DNA from: Paenibacillus spongiae | GTDB taxonomy: Bacteria; Bacillota; Bacilli; Paenibacillales; Paenibacillaceae | DNA length: 64,000 bases | Assembly: GCF_024734895.1 (NCBI RefSeq) | Contig: NZ_CP091430.1 | Span: 3,490,501-3,554,500, forward strand | Direction: 5' to 3' | Shown: piece by piece, positions 31,815-41,089 of the stretch | Layout: each line of letters opens with the position of its first letter | Position numbering within the stretch: position 1 is the first letter of the stretch | Notes under the pieces: generated by a model | What the model was told of the DNA's origin: nothing | Database searches by the model: none | The model's input: the letters and a program-made list of their open reading frames with translations, nothing else | Translations under genes and position numbers: made by a program

Positions 31815-33128
31815 ATGAAAGCATTAAAGATTGCATTCACATCCATCTTGATTGCGCTTTCGGTGGCGGCTTGCTCTACGAATCAGACAGAAAACAAACC
31901 ATCTGGCGGAAACGCGCCGAATACGGATAACCCACCACCCAAGGAGGTCGAATTGAAGATCGGTTTGCCCGGGGGCTACGACATAACTAGCAAGAAAATC
32001 ATCGACGGGTTCCAAGCCAAATATCCGAATATTAAGCTGGAAATCGAAGAAGCGCCCTGGGCTGATTTCACCACGAAAATTATTACCCGGATCGCCGGCA
32101 ACAACCCTCCGGATATTTGGTTCCAGGAAAATGCCGTCATTCTCGGCTACGGCGCGCGGGGGGTGGCGGAGAATCTAGAGCCCTATATCAAACGGGATCT
32201 AAAGACGGAGGACTACGCGGAAGCGCTGTTCTCGGCCCGAACGGCCGACGGCAAAGTGTACGGCATCCCCCACGGAATTAACGCAGGCGCTCTGGCCTAC
32301 AACAAAACGATTTTTCAAGAAAACAAAATCCCGTTTCCGACCGACGACTGGACGTATCAGGATATGATCGATACGGCGAAGAAGCTGACGAAGGATACGG
32401 ATGGCGATGGCAAACCCGACATTTACGGCTTTCAGACGGGCAACAACATCACGCTGGGCTGGCTTCCATGGATGAAAGCGGCCGGCGGCTCCGCACTGGA
32501 CGCCTCATTGACGAAAGCCGCATTTACGGATCCGAAATCGATTGAAGGGTTAACCTACTGGGCGGATACGATCAACAAGCTGAAGATCAGTCCGAGCCGG
32601 GAATTGGCGAAGACCGGCAAGTTTTTTGAGAACGGCAAGGCTGCTATGGTATTTCTGCAGTATTCGAGTCAGGTCCCCATCAACAAAAACAACCCTGACA
32701 TGGATTGGGATACGGTGAAAATGCCGGTCGGCTTTAACGGCAGCAGGTTTGTGCCCATGGTCGTGAACGAATGGATGATCTATTCAAAAGCGAAGCCGGA
32801 AGCGAAAGAAGCAGCATGGACGTTTCTCAACTATTATTTGAGCGACGAGGCGCAAACCTTTCTGTCGGAAAGCGGCGCCAGTCTTCCGGTAAAGAAGACC
32901 GCCCTGGAAGCGGTTGAGAAGATGACATTTAAGCCCGGCAACAAAAAGGCATATACGGAAGGCATTAAGGAAGCCGGCGGCACGCTGGATGAAAATCCGA
33001 CCTGGAATGAGTGGAGAGCGGCGGCGAACCCGATTCTCGATGACATCATGGACGGGAAGAGATCCCCGGAGGAAGGCGCGAAGGAGATTCAACAGAAGGT
33101 TCAAGCCATTCTCGACGAGAACCAATAA
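31815..33128 (+). CDS. Sugar ABC transporter substrate-binding lipoprotein
   Basis: A 437-residue lipoprotein: 'MKALKIAFTSILIALSVAAC' with the lipidated Cys at 20, then a Pro/Asn-rich linker and a family 1 binding domain with 'VYGIPHGINAGALAYNK', 'DTDGDGKPDIYGFQTG' (a calcium-loop-like motif) and 'AAMVFLQYSSQVP'. The ribosome site GAGGAGGG is strong. It heads a binding protein-permease-permease-Gfo/Idh operon. Sugar unknown. Confidence 0.93.
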   Translation: MKALKIAFTSILIALSVAACSTNQTENKPSGGNAPNTDNPPPKEVELKIGLPGGYDITSKKIIDGFQAKYPNIKLEIEEAPWADFTTKIITRIAGNNPPDIWFQENAVILGYGARGVAENLEPYIKRDLKTEDYAEALFSARTADGKVYGIPHGINAGALAYNKTIFQENKIPFPTDDWTYQDMIDTAKKLTKDTDGDGKPDIYGFQTGNNITLGWLPWMKAAGGSALDASLTKAAFTDPKSIEGLTYWADTINKLKISPSRELAKTGKFFENGKAAMVFLQYSSQVPINKNNPDMDWDTVKMPVGFNGSRFVPMVVNEWMIYSKAKPEAKEAAWTFLNYYLSDEAQTFLSESGASLPVKKTALEAVEKMTFKPGNKKAYTEGIKEAGGTLDENPTWNEWRAAANPILDDIMDGKRSPEEGAKEIQQKVQAILDENQ

Positions 33129-33163
33129 GCGTATGCCGATTACCGTTATAAATGAGGTGTACG

Positions 33164-34042
33164 ATGCGTAAACAAGGCTATTGGGGCTTCATCTTCACCT
33201 TTCCTTTTCTGCTGCAATTGGTTGTCTTTTTCATATTCCCGTTTCTATTCTCCCTCTATCTGACCTTCACAAAATGGGATTTGTTCAATCCGCCTCAATG
33301 GGTCGGACTGAAAAATTGGATACAGTTCCTAAGCCGGGAAACGTTCTGGCTGTCCCTTCGCAATATCCTTTATTTCTCCGTTCTATTTATTCCTCTTCAG
33401 ACAGCCTTCGCGCTCATTCTCGCCTATTTGTTAAACCGGCAAATTGCCGGCAAAGCTCTGTTCCGCATGGTCTATTTTCTTCCCGTCATTACGCCGTGGG
33501 TAGCCGGAGGCATGATCTGGCTGTGGATTTACCATAACGATTACGGCATTTTGAACTGGCTTCTCGAAAGGTTGCGGCTATCGCCGGTCGATTGGGTGCG
33601 GAGCGGTCATTGGTGGATTGTCATCGGCTCCATTGCCGTGGTGAACATATGGAAAGGCGCCGGTTACTCGATGGTGCTCATACTGGCCGGCATGCAGAAC
33701 ATTTCGAATGAAATGGTGGAAGCGGCGCGCATGGACGGAGCTTCCGGATGGACGCTGTTCGCCAAGATTACCCTTCCGATCGTATCTCCCATGGTGTACA
33801 TGGTCATGATTTTATCGACGATCTCGGCCTTCCATGCGTTCGACGTCTTTCTCGTCATGTTAGGAGACATTACGGCGGTTGCAGACCGCAACATGGTGCC
33901 GAACATTCTTATTTACCGGGATGCCTTCATGAACTTTAAAATGGGCGGCGCCTCGGCGATGGCTTGGGGACTATTCTTGATCATCCTGGCTGCCACACTG
34001 ATGCAGAAGAAGCTGGAGAAGAGGTGGGTTCACTATGAATAG
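33164..34042 (+). CDS. CUT1 ABC transporter permease (MalF/UgpA type)
   Basis: A 292-residue permease starting 'MRKQGYWGFIFTFPFLLQLV', with EAA loop EAARMDGASGWTLFAKI and the C-terminal 'KKLEKRWVHYE'. ATG 33164 follows GAGGTG; an ATG at 33152 precedes it. The end overlaps the next permease by eight bases. Confidence 0.93.
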   Translation: MRKQGYWGFIFTFPFLLQLVVFFIFPFLFSLYLTFTKWDLFNPPQWVGLKNWIQFLSRETFWLSLRNILYFSVLFIPLQTAFALILAYLLNRQIAGKALFRMVYFLPVITPWVAGGMIWLWIYHNDYGILNWLLERLRLSPVDWVRSGHWWIVIGSIAVVNIWKGAGYSMVLILAGMQNISNEMVEAARMDGASGWTLFAKITLPIVSPMVYMVMILSTISAFHAFDVFLVMLGDITAVADRNMVPNILIYRDAFMNFKMGGASAMAWGLFLIILAATLMQKKLEKRWVHYE

Positions 34043-34865
34043 ACCATCTGCAGCGCTCCAGTGGATCGTCTATCTCGTCCTGGGCGCAGGGGCGGCGATC
34101 ATGCTCATTCCTTTCTTCTGGATGATTTCCACTTCGCTCATGAAGGCGGGAAACGAACTGACGCTGCCTCCGAAGCTCCTTCCGGACCCGGTCATGTGGA
34201 GCAACTACAAGACCGTATGGCTCGAGGTCAATTTTGTGCGCTATACGATGAACAGCGTCTTTGTAACCGTTCTTGAACTGATCGGCATGGTTGCGTCCTG
34301 CGCAATAGTTGCTTACGGACTCGCTTTTTTCCAGTTTCGCGGGCGAAACCTCATCTTTCTGGCGATGCTCGGCACGATGATGCTGCCGTCGCAAATTACG
34401 ATGATCCCCACCTATTTTATTTGGAAATCGTTCGGGGCACTGAATACATTTTACCCGCTCATATTACGCAGCTTTCTGGGAGGGGCGTTCGGCATTTTTC
34501 TGCTGCATCAGTTTTTCAAGACGCTGCCGCGGGAATTGTTCGACGCCGCCTATGTGGATGGAGCAAATCCATGGAAAATTTTTTATATGATCTATGTGCC
34601 TCTATCCAAACCGGCATTGTCGGCACTCGCGGTGTTCACGTTCATCAGCGCCTGGAACAATACGCTCGAGCCGCTCATTTACCTGCAGGACAAAAAAATG
34701 TACACACTGCCGCTTGGCCTGTTGTTTCTGAAGAACGAAGTGGAGAACCGGATGACGCTTATTATGGCCGGGGCGGTCATTACCGTGCTGCCGGTGCTTA
34801 TTGTGTTCCTGTTCGCGCAAAAGCATTTTGTGCAGGGCATCGCCTCGACCGGGATGAAAGGGTGA
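34035..34865 (+). CDS. CUT1 ABC transporter permease (MalG/UgpE type)
   Basis: A 276-residue permease with 'GAAIMLIPFFWMISTSLMKA' as opening helix, 'TMMLPSQITMIPTYFIWKSF', an EAA-like loop DAAYVDGANPWKIFYMI (first Glu replaced by Asp) and the end 'QGIASTGMKG'. It is coupled by overlap to the previous permease. As with the other importers here, no ATPase is encoded nearby. Confidence 0.93.
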   Translation: MNRPSAALQWIVYLVLGAGAAIMLIPFFWMISTSLMKAGNELTLPPKLLPDPVMWSNYKTVWLEVNFVRYTMNSVFVTVLELIGMVASCAIVAYGLAFFQFRGRNLIFLAMLGTMMLPSQITMIPTYFIWKSFGALNTFYPLILRSFLGGAFGIFLLHQFFKTLPRELFDAAYVDGANPWKIFYMIYVPLSKPALSALAVFTFISAWNNTLEPLIYLQDKKMYTLPLGLLFLKNEVENRMTLIMAGAVITVLPVLIVFLFAQKHFVQGIASTGMKG

Positions 34866-34871
34866 ATGAAG

Positions 34872-36134
34872 ATGATCCGAGCCGTATTGATCGGTGCTGG
34901 CTCAAGAGGGACGCGGGCCTACGCCCCCTATGCATTGAAGCATCCGCATGAGCTCCAATTTATCGCCGTCGCCGAACCCGATAAGCACAGAAGACTGCGG
35001 TTCGCGAAGCAGCATGGAATCGCCGGAAACGGGCAATACGATTCTTGGGAAGCGCTGCTTGACAGTCCGCGGCTTGCCGACTTTGCCCTTATTTGCACAC
35101 AGGACAACGATCATTACGAGCCGGCCATGAAAGCATTGCGCCAAGGCTATCATGTCATGCTGGAGAAGCCGATGTCCCCCAGACCCGATGAAACGTTAAA
35201 GCTTGCCGAAGAGGCAGAGCGCCAGGGAAAAGCGCTGCTGGTCTGCCATGTGCTGCGATACACGCCATTTTTTCAGACGGTTAAAAAGCTGCTCTCGGAC
35301 AATCGGATCGGCTCCGTTGTATCGATTCAGTGGAACGAAAATGTCGGGTACTGGCATCAAGCGCATAGCTATGTTCGGGGAAATTGGCGCAATACACAAC
35401 AATCCAGCCCGATGCTGCTCGCCAAATGCTGTCACGATCTTGATTTGATTCAATGGTTGACGGGCGACGATTGCCGCTGGATTTCTTCATTTGGCGGACT
35501 GTCCTATTTCAATAAGGAGCATGCTCCGGAGGGCTCGGCGGAACGGTGCACGGACGGCTGTGCCGTTGAGATGGAATGTCCTTATTCCGCGATTAAATGG
35601 TACTTCAACGAGAAGGATGAATGGCCCCATAACGCGGTCAGTCCGGAGTCGAAACTCGAACAACGATGGAAGGCAATCAAGGAAGGCCCGTACGGCAGAT
35701 GCGTGTTTCGCTGCGATAACGACGTTGTCGACCACCAAGTCGTAACGATGCAGTTCCAAAAGGGGGTGACGGCCGCTTTCACGATGACCGCCTTTACGCA
35801 AGAAAGCTCCAGAACGTTTAAAATTATGGGTTCCGAAGGAGAGATCCGTGGACATCTGGAGAAGAATGAGATCGACCTTCTGCTGTTTTCAGGACAGCGG
35901 GAACGGATTGTACCGCCCAGGCTCGAGGGGGGGCACAGCGGAGGCGATTATGGCATGGTCCGCGATATCATTCAACTGCTCCGGGACAGGGAGGTGCTTC
36001 AAGAAAGCTCGCACGGCAGAGTGTCCGCCCAGAGCCATATGCTGGCATTTGCCGCCGAGCATTCCCGGATGACGGGTCAGACAGTCGTATTTGAAGATTA
36101 TGTCCGTACCATATGCGAGCAGTTGAGCAATTGA
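34872..36134 (+). CDS. Gfo/Idh/MocA family oxidoreductase
   Basis: A protein of about 420 residues. The Rossmann start 'RAVLIGAGSRGTRAYAPYAL' and the family motif EKP in 'VMLEKPMSPRPDE' are clear, and 'AKCCHDLDLIQWL' contains the His-x3-Asp region near the active site. A Cys-rich stretch 'ERCTDGCAVEMECPYSA' in the middle is characteristic of a subgroup and might bind metal. Either ATG 34866, directly at the permease stop, or ATG 34872, better spaced from AAAGGG, is the start. Probably NAD(P)-dependent oxidation of the imported sugar. Followed by a terminator. Confidence 0.9.
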   Translation: MIRAVLIGAGSRGTRAYAPYALKHPHELQFIAVAEPDKHRRLRFAKQHGIAGNGQYDSWEALLDSPRLADFALICTQDNDHYEPAMKALRQGYHVMLEKPMSPRPDETLKLAEEAERQGKALLVCHVLRYTPFFQTVKKLLSDNRIGSVVSIQWNENVGYWHQAHSYVRGNWRNTQQSSPMLLAKCCHDLDLIQWLTGDDCRWISSFGGLSYFNKEHAPEGSAERCTDGCAVEMECPYSAIKWYFNEKDEWPHNAVSPESKLEQRWKAIKEGPYGRCVFRCDNDVVDHQVVTMQFQKGVTAAFTMTAFTQESSRTFKIMGSEGEIRGHLEKNEIDLLLFSGQRERIVPPRLEGGHSGGDYGMVRDIIQLLRDREVLQESSHGRVSAQSHMLAFAAEHSRMTGQTVVFEDYVRTICEQLSN

Positions 36135-36238
36135 TGTAACTCTTCAGCTCGCATACCTGGAAGCCCGCTCCTTGTTTTAACTCGAAGGCCATCTAGGCCG
36201 TCTGTGTCCGCAGCATCAGACTTGGAATCGTGCCGCGG

Positions 36239-36271
36239 ACGGCAGCCGGGTTCATAACTGCCGTATTTTTT
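36239..36271 (+). terminator. Terminator of the second IclR-linked importer operon
   Basis: Stem ACGGCAG (36239-36245) with CTGCCGT (36258-36264), a twelve-base loop and ATTTTTT. It lies about 100 bases after the oxidoreductase and separates it from the beta-helix gene. Confidence 0.7.
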
Positions 36272-36359
36272 CTATCGGAATGCCGGTACATCTGAGATAT
36301 CCATCGCAGATCGGACAGGAGGTTAACGAAGGAATTAACCTTGATGCGGAGGGATTGAA

Positions 36360-38324
36360 ATGGCGGATAAAGAAACGAATGGAGCGGACTATCCGGAGCA
36401 GAAAGAATCAAGCGGCACTCAGCCAAAGCCGGGTATGTTGATGAGCAGAAGAAAATTGTTGGCCTCACTCGGCGCGGCCGGAGTTGTACTGGCATCGGAA
36501 GGTTTGCTGTTTGGGCGGAAACTTGGGGTGACTTACGGCCAAGATGCGACGGCAACCGGTACGGTGTATGGCGGAGCCGATTCGTCTTTGAAGAATCTGG
36601 GACTATGCATTACGACGACAGTTGATCAATTGAGGATAACCAGCGCCCCTGATCCGAGGTATGCTTTTTATGTGACGGATGCGGGCAGGGAAGGGTTTTT
36701 CCTGTACGATGCGGCCGATACGACAACCGCTGACAATAACGGAACGGTTCTTGTCTCCACCACCGGACGCAGGTTTAAGCGCGTATTTGGTGATACACTG
36801 CTCGCTTCGTGGTTCGGAACGAAGGGAGACGGGGTAACGGTCGATACGCAGTCGCTGCAAAGCGCGATAAATGCGGCGGCAGGCAGGAAGCTAATTATTC
36901 CGAAACATCGGAACGGCTACTATCTCACCGGACAATTATATGTTCCAAGCGATACTGTGATTGAATTCGCGCCCGGAACGGTCGTTCAGGCGATCGATAC
37001 ATTAAGCCGTCAATCCCCGTTTGAACGGCTGATCCGTATCTTGAATGTCCGCAATGTCCACATCATTGGAAATGGAGCGACGCTGCAGATGAACAAAGCC
37101 GTTTACACAACCGGCGAGCAAGCTCATATTTTCGATATCAGCGGTTCGGAGAATGTTGTCATCGAACGAGTGAACGCCAATGACAGCGGCGGCGACGGAT
37201 TTTATGTAGGCGCTTACCAAGCGACGCAGCTCTACTGCAAAAACATTGTGCTGCGGAATTGCACGGCTAACAACAACCGCAGGCAGGGGTTGTCCGTCAT
37301 AAGCGTTGACGGATTTCTGGCCGAGAATTGCAGTTTCAATTTCTCGTATGGGACCTCACCGAAAAGCGGCGTCGATATCGAGCCGAACAGTGTGCTGGAC
37401 CTGCTGAAACGGATTCGGTTTGTAGGCTGTTCCGCAGAGGGGAACGTCGGACGCGGGTTTCTCATCTCCCTGCAAAGACTGAGTGCTGTAAGCGAGCGCG
37501 TCGACATCACGTTTGAGAATTGCCGTACGAAAGGAAATTCGTTCGGCTCATCGTACAACAGCGGAGGAGACGGAGCTAAAGCTGTTAAAGGAGAAATCAG
37601 GGTGATCGATTGCGTGGCCGAAAATGAACAGTATGCGGGTTACTCGGTTTTATCCAACTCCCAGGACAGCGTGAAGACCACGTTTATCCGGTGCAGGGCC
37701 GTGAACTGCAATACGGTGAACCAGCCGGATGATCCTTACGGTTTCGGTTCCTCCTTCATCGTGACAACGGTGCCGCAGCAGGCGCGGGCTGTGATCGGGA
37801 ATGTGGAATATTACGACTGCGAATCGATAGATGAACGAAACCCGCCGCTTATCCTGCGCGGATTCACAACCAAGAAGAACGCAAACGAGCTTATCCGCGG
37901 CGTTAAGTATGTCAACTGCAGTGCCAAAGGAGGAACTCAGAATCTGTATTATATCGACCCGGCAGCCGAAGAGGTAGTGATCGCCAACCTGAAGCAGCCG
38001 GTAACCCCGATTGTTTTTTCAGGACCGGTCGGATTGAATGAGATCGGCTGTAAAATAACAAACACCAACGCGTCTGGCGATATCACACTTTACCTTCTGG
38101 CGGCGAAGGCGGGTTATGCATTTACGTTTTTCGTGGATGCCGCTTACGCCCTGACGATTGCGCCGCAGGCGGGCGCGTCGATTCTGACGCCAGCCGGAAG
38201 CAGTGGGGCTGTCAGCTCCGCAAATCCGGGAGATACGATTTCCTTGCTTGGAAGAACGGACGGGAACTGGGAAATCACGAACGCGGTCGGAGGCTGGTTC
38301 GGTTTGGGCGCATCCGTCAGTTGA
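36360..38324 (+). CDS. Tat-exported right-handed beta-helix protein (pectate lyase superfamily)
   Basis: A 654-residue protein. The twin-arginine signal S29-R-R-K-L-L-A-S-L-G is followed by a hydrophobic stretch, so it is exported folded. After a spacer comes 'WFGTKGDGVTVDTQSLQSAI', the start of the Pectate_lyase_3-type beta-helix, then parallel coils ('NVVIERVNANDSGGDGFYVG', 'NIVLRNCTANNNRRQGLSVI', 'RIRFVGCSAEGNVGRGFLI'). The C-terminal 100 residues form a separate beta domain as in phage-tail or capsule depolymerase proteins. Role is likely polysaccharide cleavage or binding outside the cell. Ribosome site GGAGGGATTGAA. Catalytic residues cannot be assigned by eye. Confidence 0.85.
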   Translation: MADKETNGADYPEQKESSGTQPKPGMLMSRRKLLASLGAAGVVLASEGLLFGRKLGVTYGQDATATGTVYGGADSSLKNLGLCITTTVDQLRITSAPDPRYAFYVTDAGREGFFLYDAADTTTADNNGTVLVSTTGRRFKRVFGDTLLASWFGTKGDGVTVDTQSLQSAINAAAGRKLIIPKHRNGYYLTGQLYVPSDTVIEFAPGTVVQAIDTLSRQSPFERLIRILNVRNVHIIGNGATLQMNKAVYTTGEQAHIFDISGSENVVIERVNANDSGGDGFYVGAYQATQLYCKNIVLRNCTANNNRRQGLSVISVDGFLAENCSFNFSYGTSPKSGVDIEPNSVLDLLKRIRFVGCSAEGNVGRGFLISLQRLSAVSERVDITFENCRTKGNSFGSSYNSGGDGAKAVKGEIRVIDCVAENEQYAGYSVLSNSQDSVKTTFIRCRAVNCNTVNQPDDPYGFGSSFIVTTVPQQARAVIGNVEYYDCESIDERNPPLILRGFTTKKNANELIRGVKYVNCSAKGGTQNLYYIDPAAEEVVIANLKQPVTPIVFSGPVGLNEIGCKITNTNASGDITLYLLAAKAGYAFTFFVDAAYALTIAPQAGASILTPAGSSGAVSSANPGDTISLLGRTDGNWEITNAVGGWFGLGASVS

Positions 38325-38363
38325 TGGATCGCGCCGATTAATGACGCAGGAAGGTGAGTAACT

Positions 38364-39410
38364 ATGACTTACGGGAATGACGTTCGCAAGGAAACGGCCG
38401 GCATACGGCTCGAATGGAGTTCATCCTACCAGGACTTCCTGTACTATGAATCATCCGTTACTCCAGGCACGCTGCTGGCAATGAACGTTATAAAACCTGA
38501 AAAGCCATCGTTCCTTCTGGTTCGGCTGCATGGATGGCACATGAGTATGCCGGAGCCGCAGAAACGGGATTCTCCGCTGCCGGAGAACGATTATCTTGTC
38601 GTCCAAGTGGATATGCGGGGAAGAGCGTATTCCGAAGGCTCGCCCGACTGCAACGGGTATGAGCTTGTCGATATATACGATGCTGTCAAGCTCGTGCAGC
38701 GGCACTACTCGGAATGGCTCGTCGATCCCGCTGTCGTCTTTGTTGCAGGCGGCAGCGGAGGCGGCGGTAACGTGCTGGCTGCAATCAACAAGTTTCCTGA
38801 TTTGTTCGCGGCTGCCGTGGCGCTGTATGGCATTTCCGATTATGCGGAATGGTATGCGACCGATCGGATCGGCGAGTTCCGTGATGATATGGACGCATGG
38901 ATCGGCTGTGCCCCTTGGGACGAACCGGAACCCTTCGAGGCAAGGAGCGGCGCTTGCTTGGCGGAAAACCAGCTCACTCCGCTGCTGCTCGCGCACGGAA
39001 CCTTCGACTCGCGGGTGCCGGTCGGCCAAAGCCGCAGCTACATGCGTGCGGCTGAGAAGTCGGGCAAGAGCCCGCTTATCCGGTATCGTGAGCTTATTGG
39101 TGTAGGCGGAGAAGAGCATACCGACCGTTTGACCGAAGAGGAACTGCGGAGGTTGGGGCAGGAGAAAGAGGATCTCTTTCAGTCACACGCCAAATCAATA
39201 GATATTCCATCATGCGGTTCCTTCGTCATCGGCGGATATTTGTATACGAAGCAGTTCGTTATTCATTTGGACCATATCGACCACATTGCACGCGTCTCTT
39301 ACGATTTGGGCCGCAATCAATTTAAAGTAACGGCGAGACGTCCGTACCCGTATCGGATCCTGACGCCGGATGGTACCGTGACATCAGGGACGGCCGAGAC
39401 CGCGACATAA
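38364..39410 (+). CDS. Alpha/beta hydrolase (prolyl oligopeptidase/acetyl xylan esterase-like)
   Basis: A 348-residue alpha/beta hydrolase. The nucleophile elbow is 'VFVAGGSGGGGNVL' (GxSxG), preceded by 'YDAVKLVQRHYSEWLVDP'; the acid is probably in 'LLLAHGTFDSRVPVGQSRSY' and the base His in 'GGEEHTDRL'. Such enzymes cleave peptides or acyl esters from sugars. Located 39 bases behind the beta-helix gene with AGGAAGGTGAG as ribosome site, so the two are likely co-transcribed; a deacetylating role on the same polysaccharide is inferred. No signal peptide. Confidence 0.88.
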   Translation: MTYGNDVRKETAGIRLEWSSSYQDFLYYESSVTPGTLLAMNVIKPEKPSFLLVRLHGWHMSMPEPQKRDSPLPENDYLVVQVDMRGRAYSEGSPDCNGYELVDIYDAVKLVQRHYSEWLVDPAVVFVAGGSGGGGNVLAAINKFPDLFAAAVALYGISDYAEWYATDRIGEFRDDMDAWIGCAPWDEPEPFEARSGACLAENQLTPLLLAHGTFDSRVPVGQSRSYMRAAEKSGKSPLIRYRELIGVGGEEHTDRLTEEELRRLGQEKEDLFQSHAKSIDIPSCGSFVIGGYLYTKQFVIHLDHIDHIARVSYDLGRNQFKVTARRPYPYRILTPDGTVTSGTAETAT

Positions 39411-39533
39411 CGTATACGGGACAGAAGGGAGGTTTTTTACGTCCGGCACAAAGAATGATACCGTGAACGCAGGTAAACAGATGACTGTGGTTTAGAAAAT
39501 TCCAGTTTCAAGGCTTAAATGAACTCGACGTAG

Positions 39534-39639
39534 ACAGGTAGAGGAATACCATAAGAGAAGGACATCGCCTATTATTGGAAATTGTGAGTTGTGGTGAACA
39601 CAATTTCTCTATCCAAAGGCGATGTCCTTTTTCTATTTA
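39534..39639 (+). repeat. 106-bp hairpin repeat, copy 2
   Basis: Second copy of the element at 29061. The outer stem AAGGACATCGCCT (39558-39570) with AGGCGATGTCCTT (39617-39629) is perfect, then TTGG/CCAA and AAATTGTG/CACAATTT continue inward. The tail CCTTTTTCTATTT looks like a terminator. Both copies lie behind a gene and in the same orientation. It could be a mobile non-coding element (MITE-like) that brings a terminator, or a conserved RNA. I do not recognise the family. Confidence 0.85.
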
Positions 39640-39795
39640 TGGATTTTCGCAACTCAAGTAACCAAAAGTGGACGATACCCGATACCGGGATACCGGCCTC
39701 TTTTGATGTTATATCGATTAAGGCAGGATGGGTTCACTTGCGGATGGCATTTTCATTTTTTCAGAGTATGATAATGAAGATGCTTCTCCATTATT

Positions 39796-39948
39796 ATGAA
39801 AAAGGAGTTGAGTTCTTCAATGGGTAGTCGATGTAGCAATGAACCCGAGCCCGTCCCGCATTATGAGGAAGTCATTAACCAACCATTCCTCAGAAGATTG
39901 ATTGCCGGCAAGAATATCAACTCTTTTGTATGGCAGGGGCATTATTGA
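39796..39948 (+). CDS. Possible 50-residue protein upstream of corA
   Basis: An ATG-started frame of 50 codons reads MKKELSSSMGSRCSNEPEP, then 'YEEVINQPFLRRLIAGKNIN' and 'SFVWQGHY'. Composition looks protein-like, but the ribosome site is poor and no family is recognised. It ends 30 bases before corA. Could be a genuine small protein or a fragment. The remaining parts of the 39411-39978 interval outside the repeat hold nothing I can name. Confidence 0.3.
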   Translation: MKKELSSSMGSRCSNEPEPVPHYEEVINQPFLRRLIAGKNINSFVWQGHY

Positions 39949-39978
39949 CTTCCTCAATCCAATGAGGAGGTTATACCA

Positions 39979-40917
39979 ATGATGAAATTTTATCGGACTG
40001 GCGAGCAAGGAACCCTGAATGAAATCGATGCGATTACCGGAGGGTGCTGGATTAATCTGGTGAAGCCGACCGAACAAGAAATCCATCACATTGCCAAGCA
40101 CGTTCAACTTCCGCTTGATTTTCTTAAAGACCCCTTGGATGAAGAAGAACGGTCAAGAATTGAATATGACGGTAACAACGTTCAAATCATCGTCAATATC
40201 CCCTTAGTTTCGAAAGACGAGAAAGGGATACCGATTTATGATACGATTCCGTTAGGAATGATCGTAACGAGCGATTGCTTTATTACCGTTTGTCTGAAAG
40301 ACAATCCGATCTTTGATATTTTCTCGCAGAATAAAGTGAAACAGTTCTTCACGTATAAAAAAACGAGGTTCTCCTTTCAAATCCTCTATTTAATCGCTAC
40401 GACATATCTCAAATATCTGAAGCAGATCATTAAGAAGACAGATGAAATAGAGAAAGAATTGCATCAGTCGATGAAGAACAAAGAGCTGTTCTCCTTATTA
40501 AATATGGAGAAGAGTTTGGTTTATTTCACCACCTCCCTCAAATCCAATAACATTGTGATGCAAAAAATGCTGAAAAGCAAACATTTGAAAATGTATGAGG
40601 ATGACCAGGAATTGTTGGAAGATGTCATCGTGGAGAATCAGCAAGCCATTGAAATGGCCGAAACGCATACGACGATTCTAAGCGGGATGATGGATGCCTT
40701 TGCATCGGTGATATCCAACAATTTGAATATTGTGATGAAGTTTTTAACATCCATCACCATCATTTTATCGCTGCCGACGATGGTCGCAAGCTTCTATGGT
40801 ATGAACGTTCCGATCCCTTTTCAAGAATATCCTCATGCATTCTTTGTCGCGATTGTTATTTCCATTATTCTATCGAGCATTACAGCGGTTATTTTCTGGA
40901 AGAAAAAGTTCTTCTAA
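39979..40917 (+). CDS. corA: CorA family magnesium/divalent cation transporter
   Basis: A 312-residue transporter. The large N-terminal cytoplasmic domain is followed by two C-terminal membrane helices; the selectivity motif G274-M-N276 stands after the first helix in 'VASFYGMNVPIP', and the basic tail 'FWKKKFF' ends the protein. ATG 39979 follows GAGGAGG at eight bases. No M-box leader was recognised upstream. A terminator follows directly. Confidence 0.95.
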   Translation: MMKFYRTGEQGTLNEIDAITGGCWINLVKPTEQEIHHIAKHVQLPLDFLKDPLDEEERSRIEYDGNNVQIIVNIPLVSKDEKGIPIYDTIPLGMIVTSDCFITVCLKDNPIFDIFSQNKVKQFFTYKKTRFSFQILYLIATTYLKYLKQIIKKTDEIEKELHQSMKNKELFSLLNMEKSLVYFTTSLKSNNIVMQKMLKSKHLKMYEDDQELLEDVIVENQQAIEMAETHTTILSGMMDAFASVISNNLNIVMKFLTSITIILSLPTMVASFYGMNVPIPFQEYPHAFFVAIVISIILSSITAVIFWKKKFF

Positions 40918-40920
40918 TAT

Positions 40921-40960
40921 AAGCCGATGTCCTTCGCAAGCAAAGGATGTCGGCTTTTTT
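40921..40960 (+). terminator. Terminator behind corA
   Basis: AAGCCGATGTCCTT (40921-40934) pairs with AAGGATGTCGGCTT using two G-U pairs, followed by six T. Confidence 0.85.
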
Positions 40961-41089
40961 GCCTGTATAGGTTCCTGAGAGCCCTGCTTAAGATTAAGCT
41001 GCATATAGATAATTTGAATAAAACGGTTAATAACCAGGACGGAATCCCATCGGTATCATACAATTGATTTAGGAGGGAGGTTATACAAT

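Noticed and set aside
39591..39827. 78-codon open frame overlapping repeat copy 2
   Set aside because: Its start lies in the hairpin repeat, there is no ribosome site, and the translation has no recognisable pattern.
39640..39978. M-box magnesium riboswitch before corA
   Set aside because: I could not find the conserved M-box blocks or a terminator/antiterminator pair; only weak local structure is visible.
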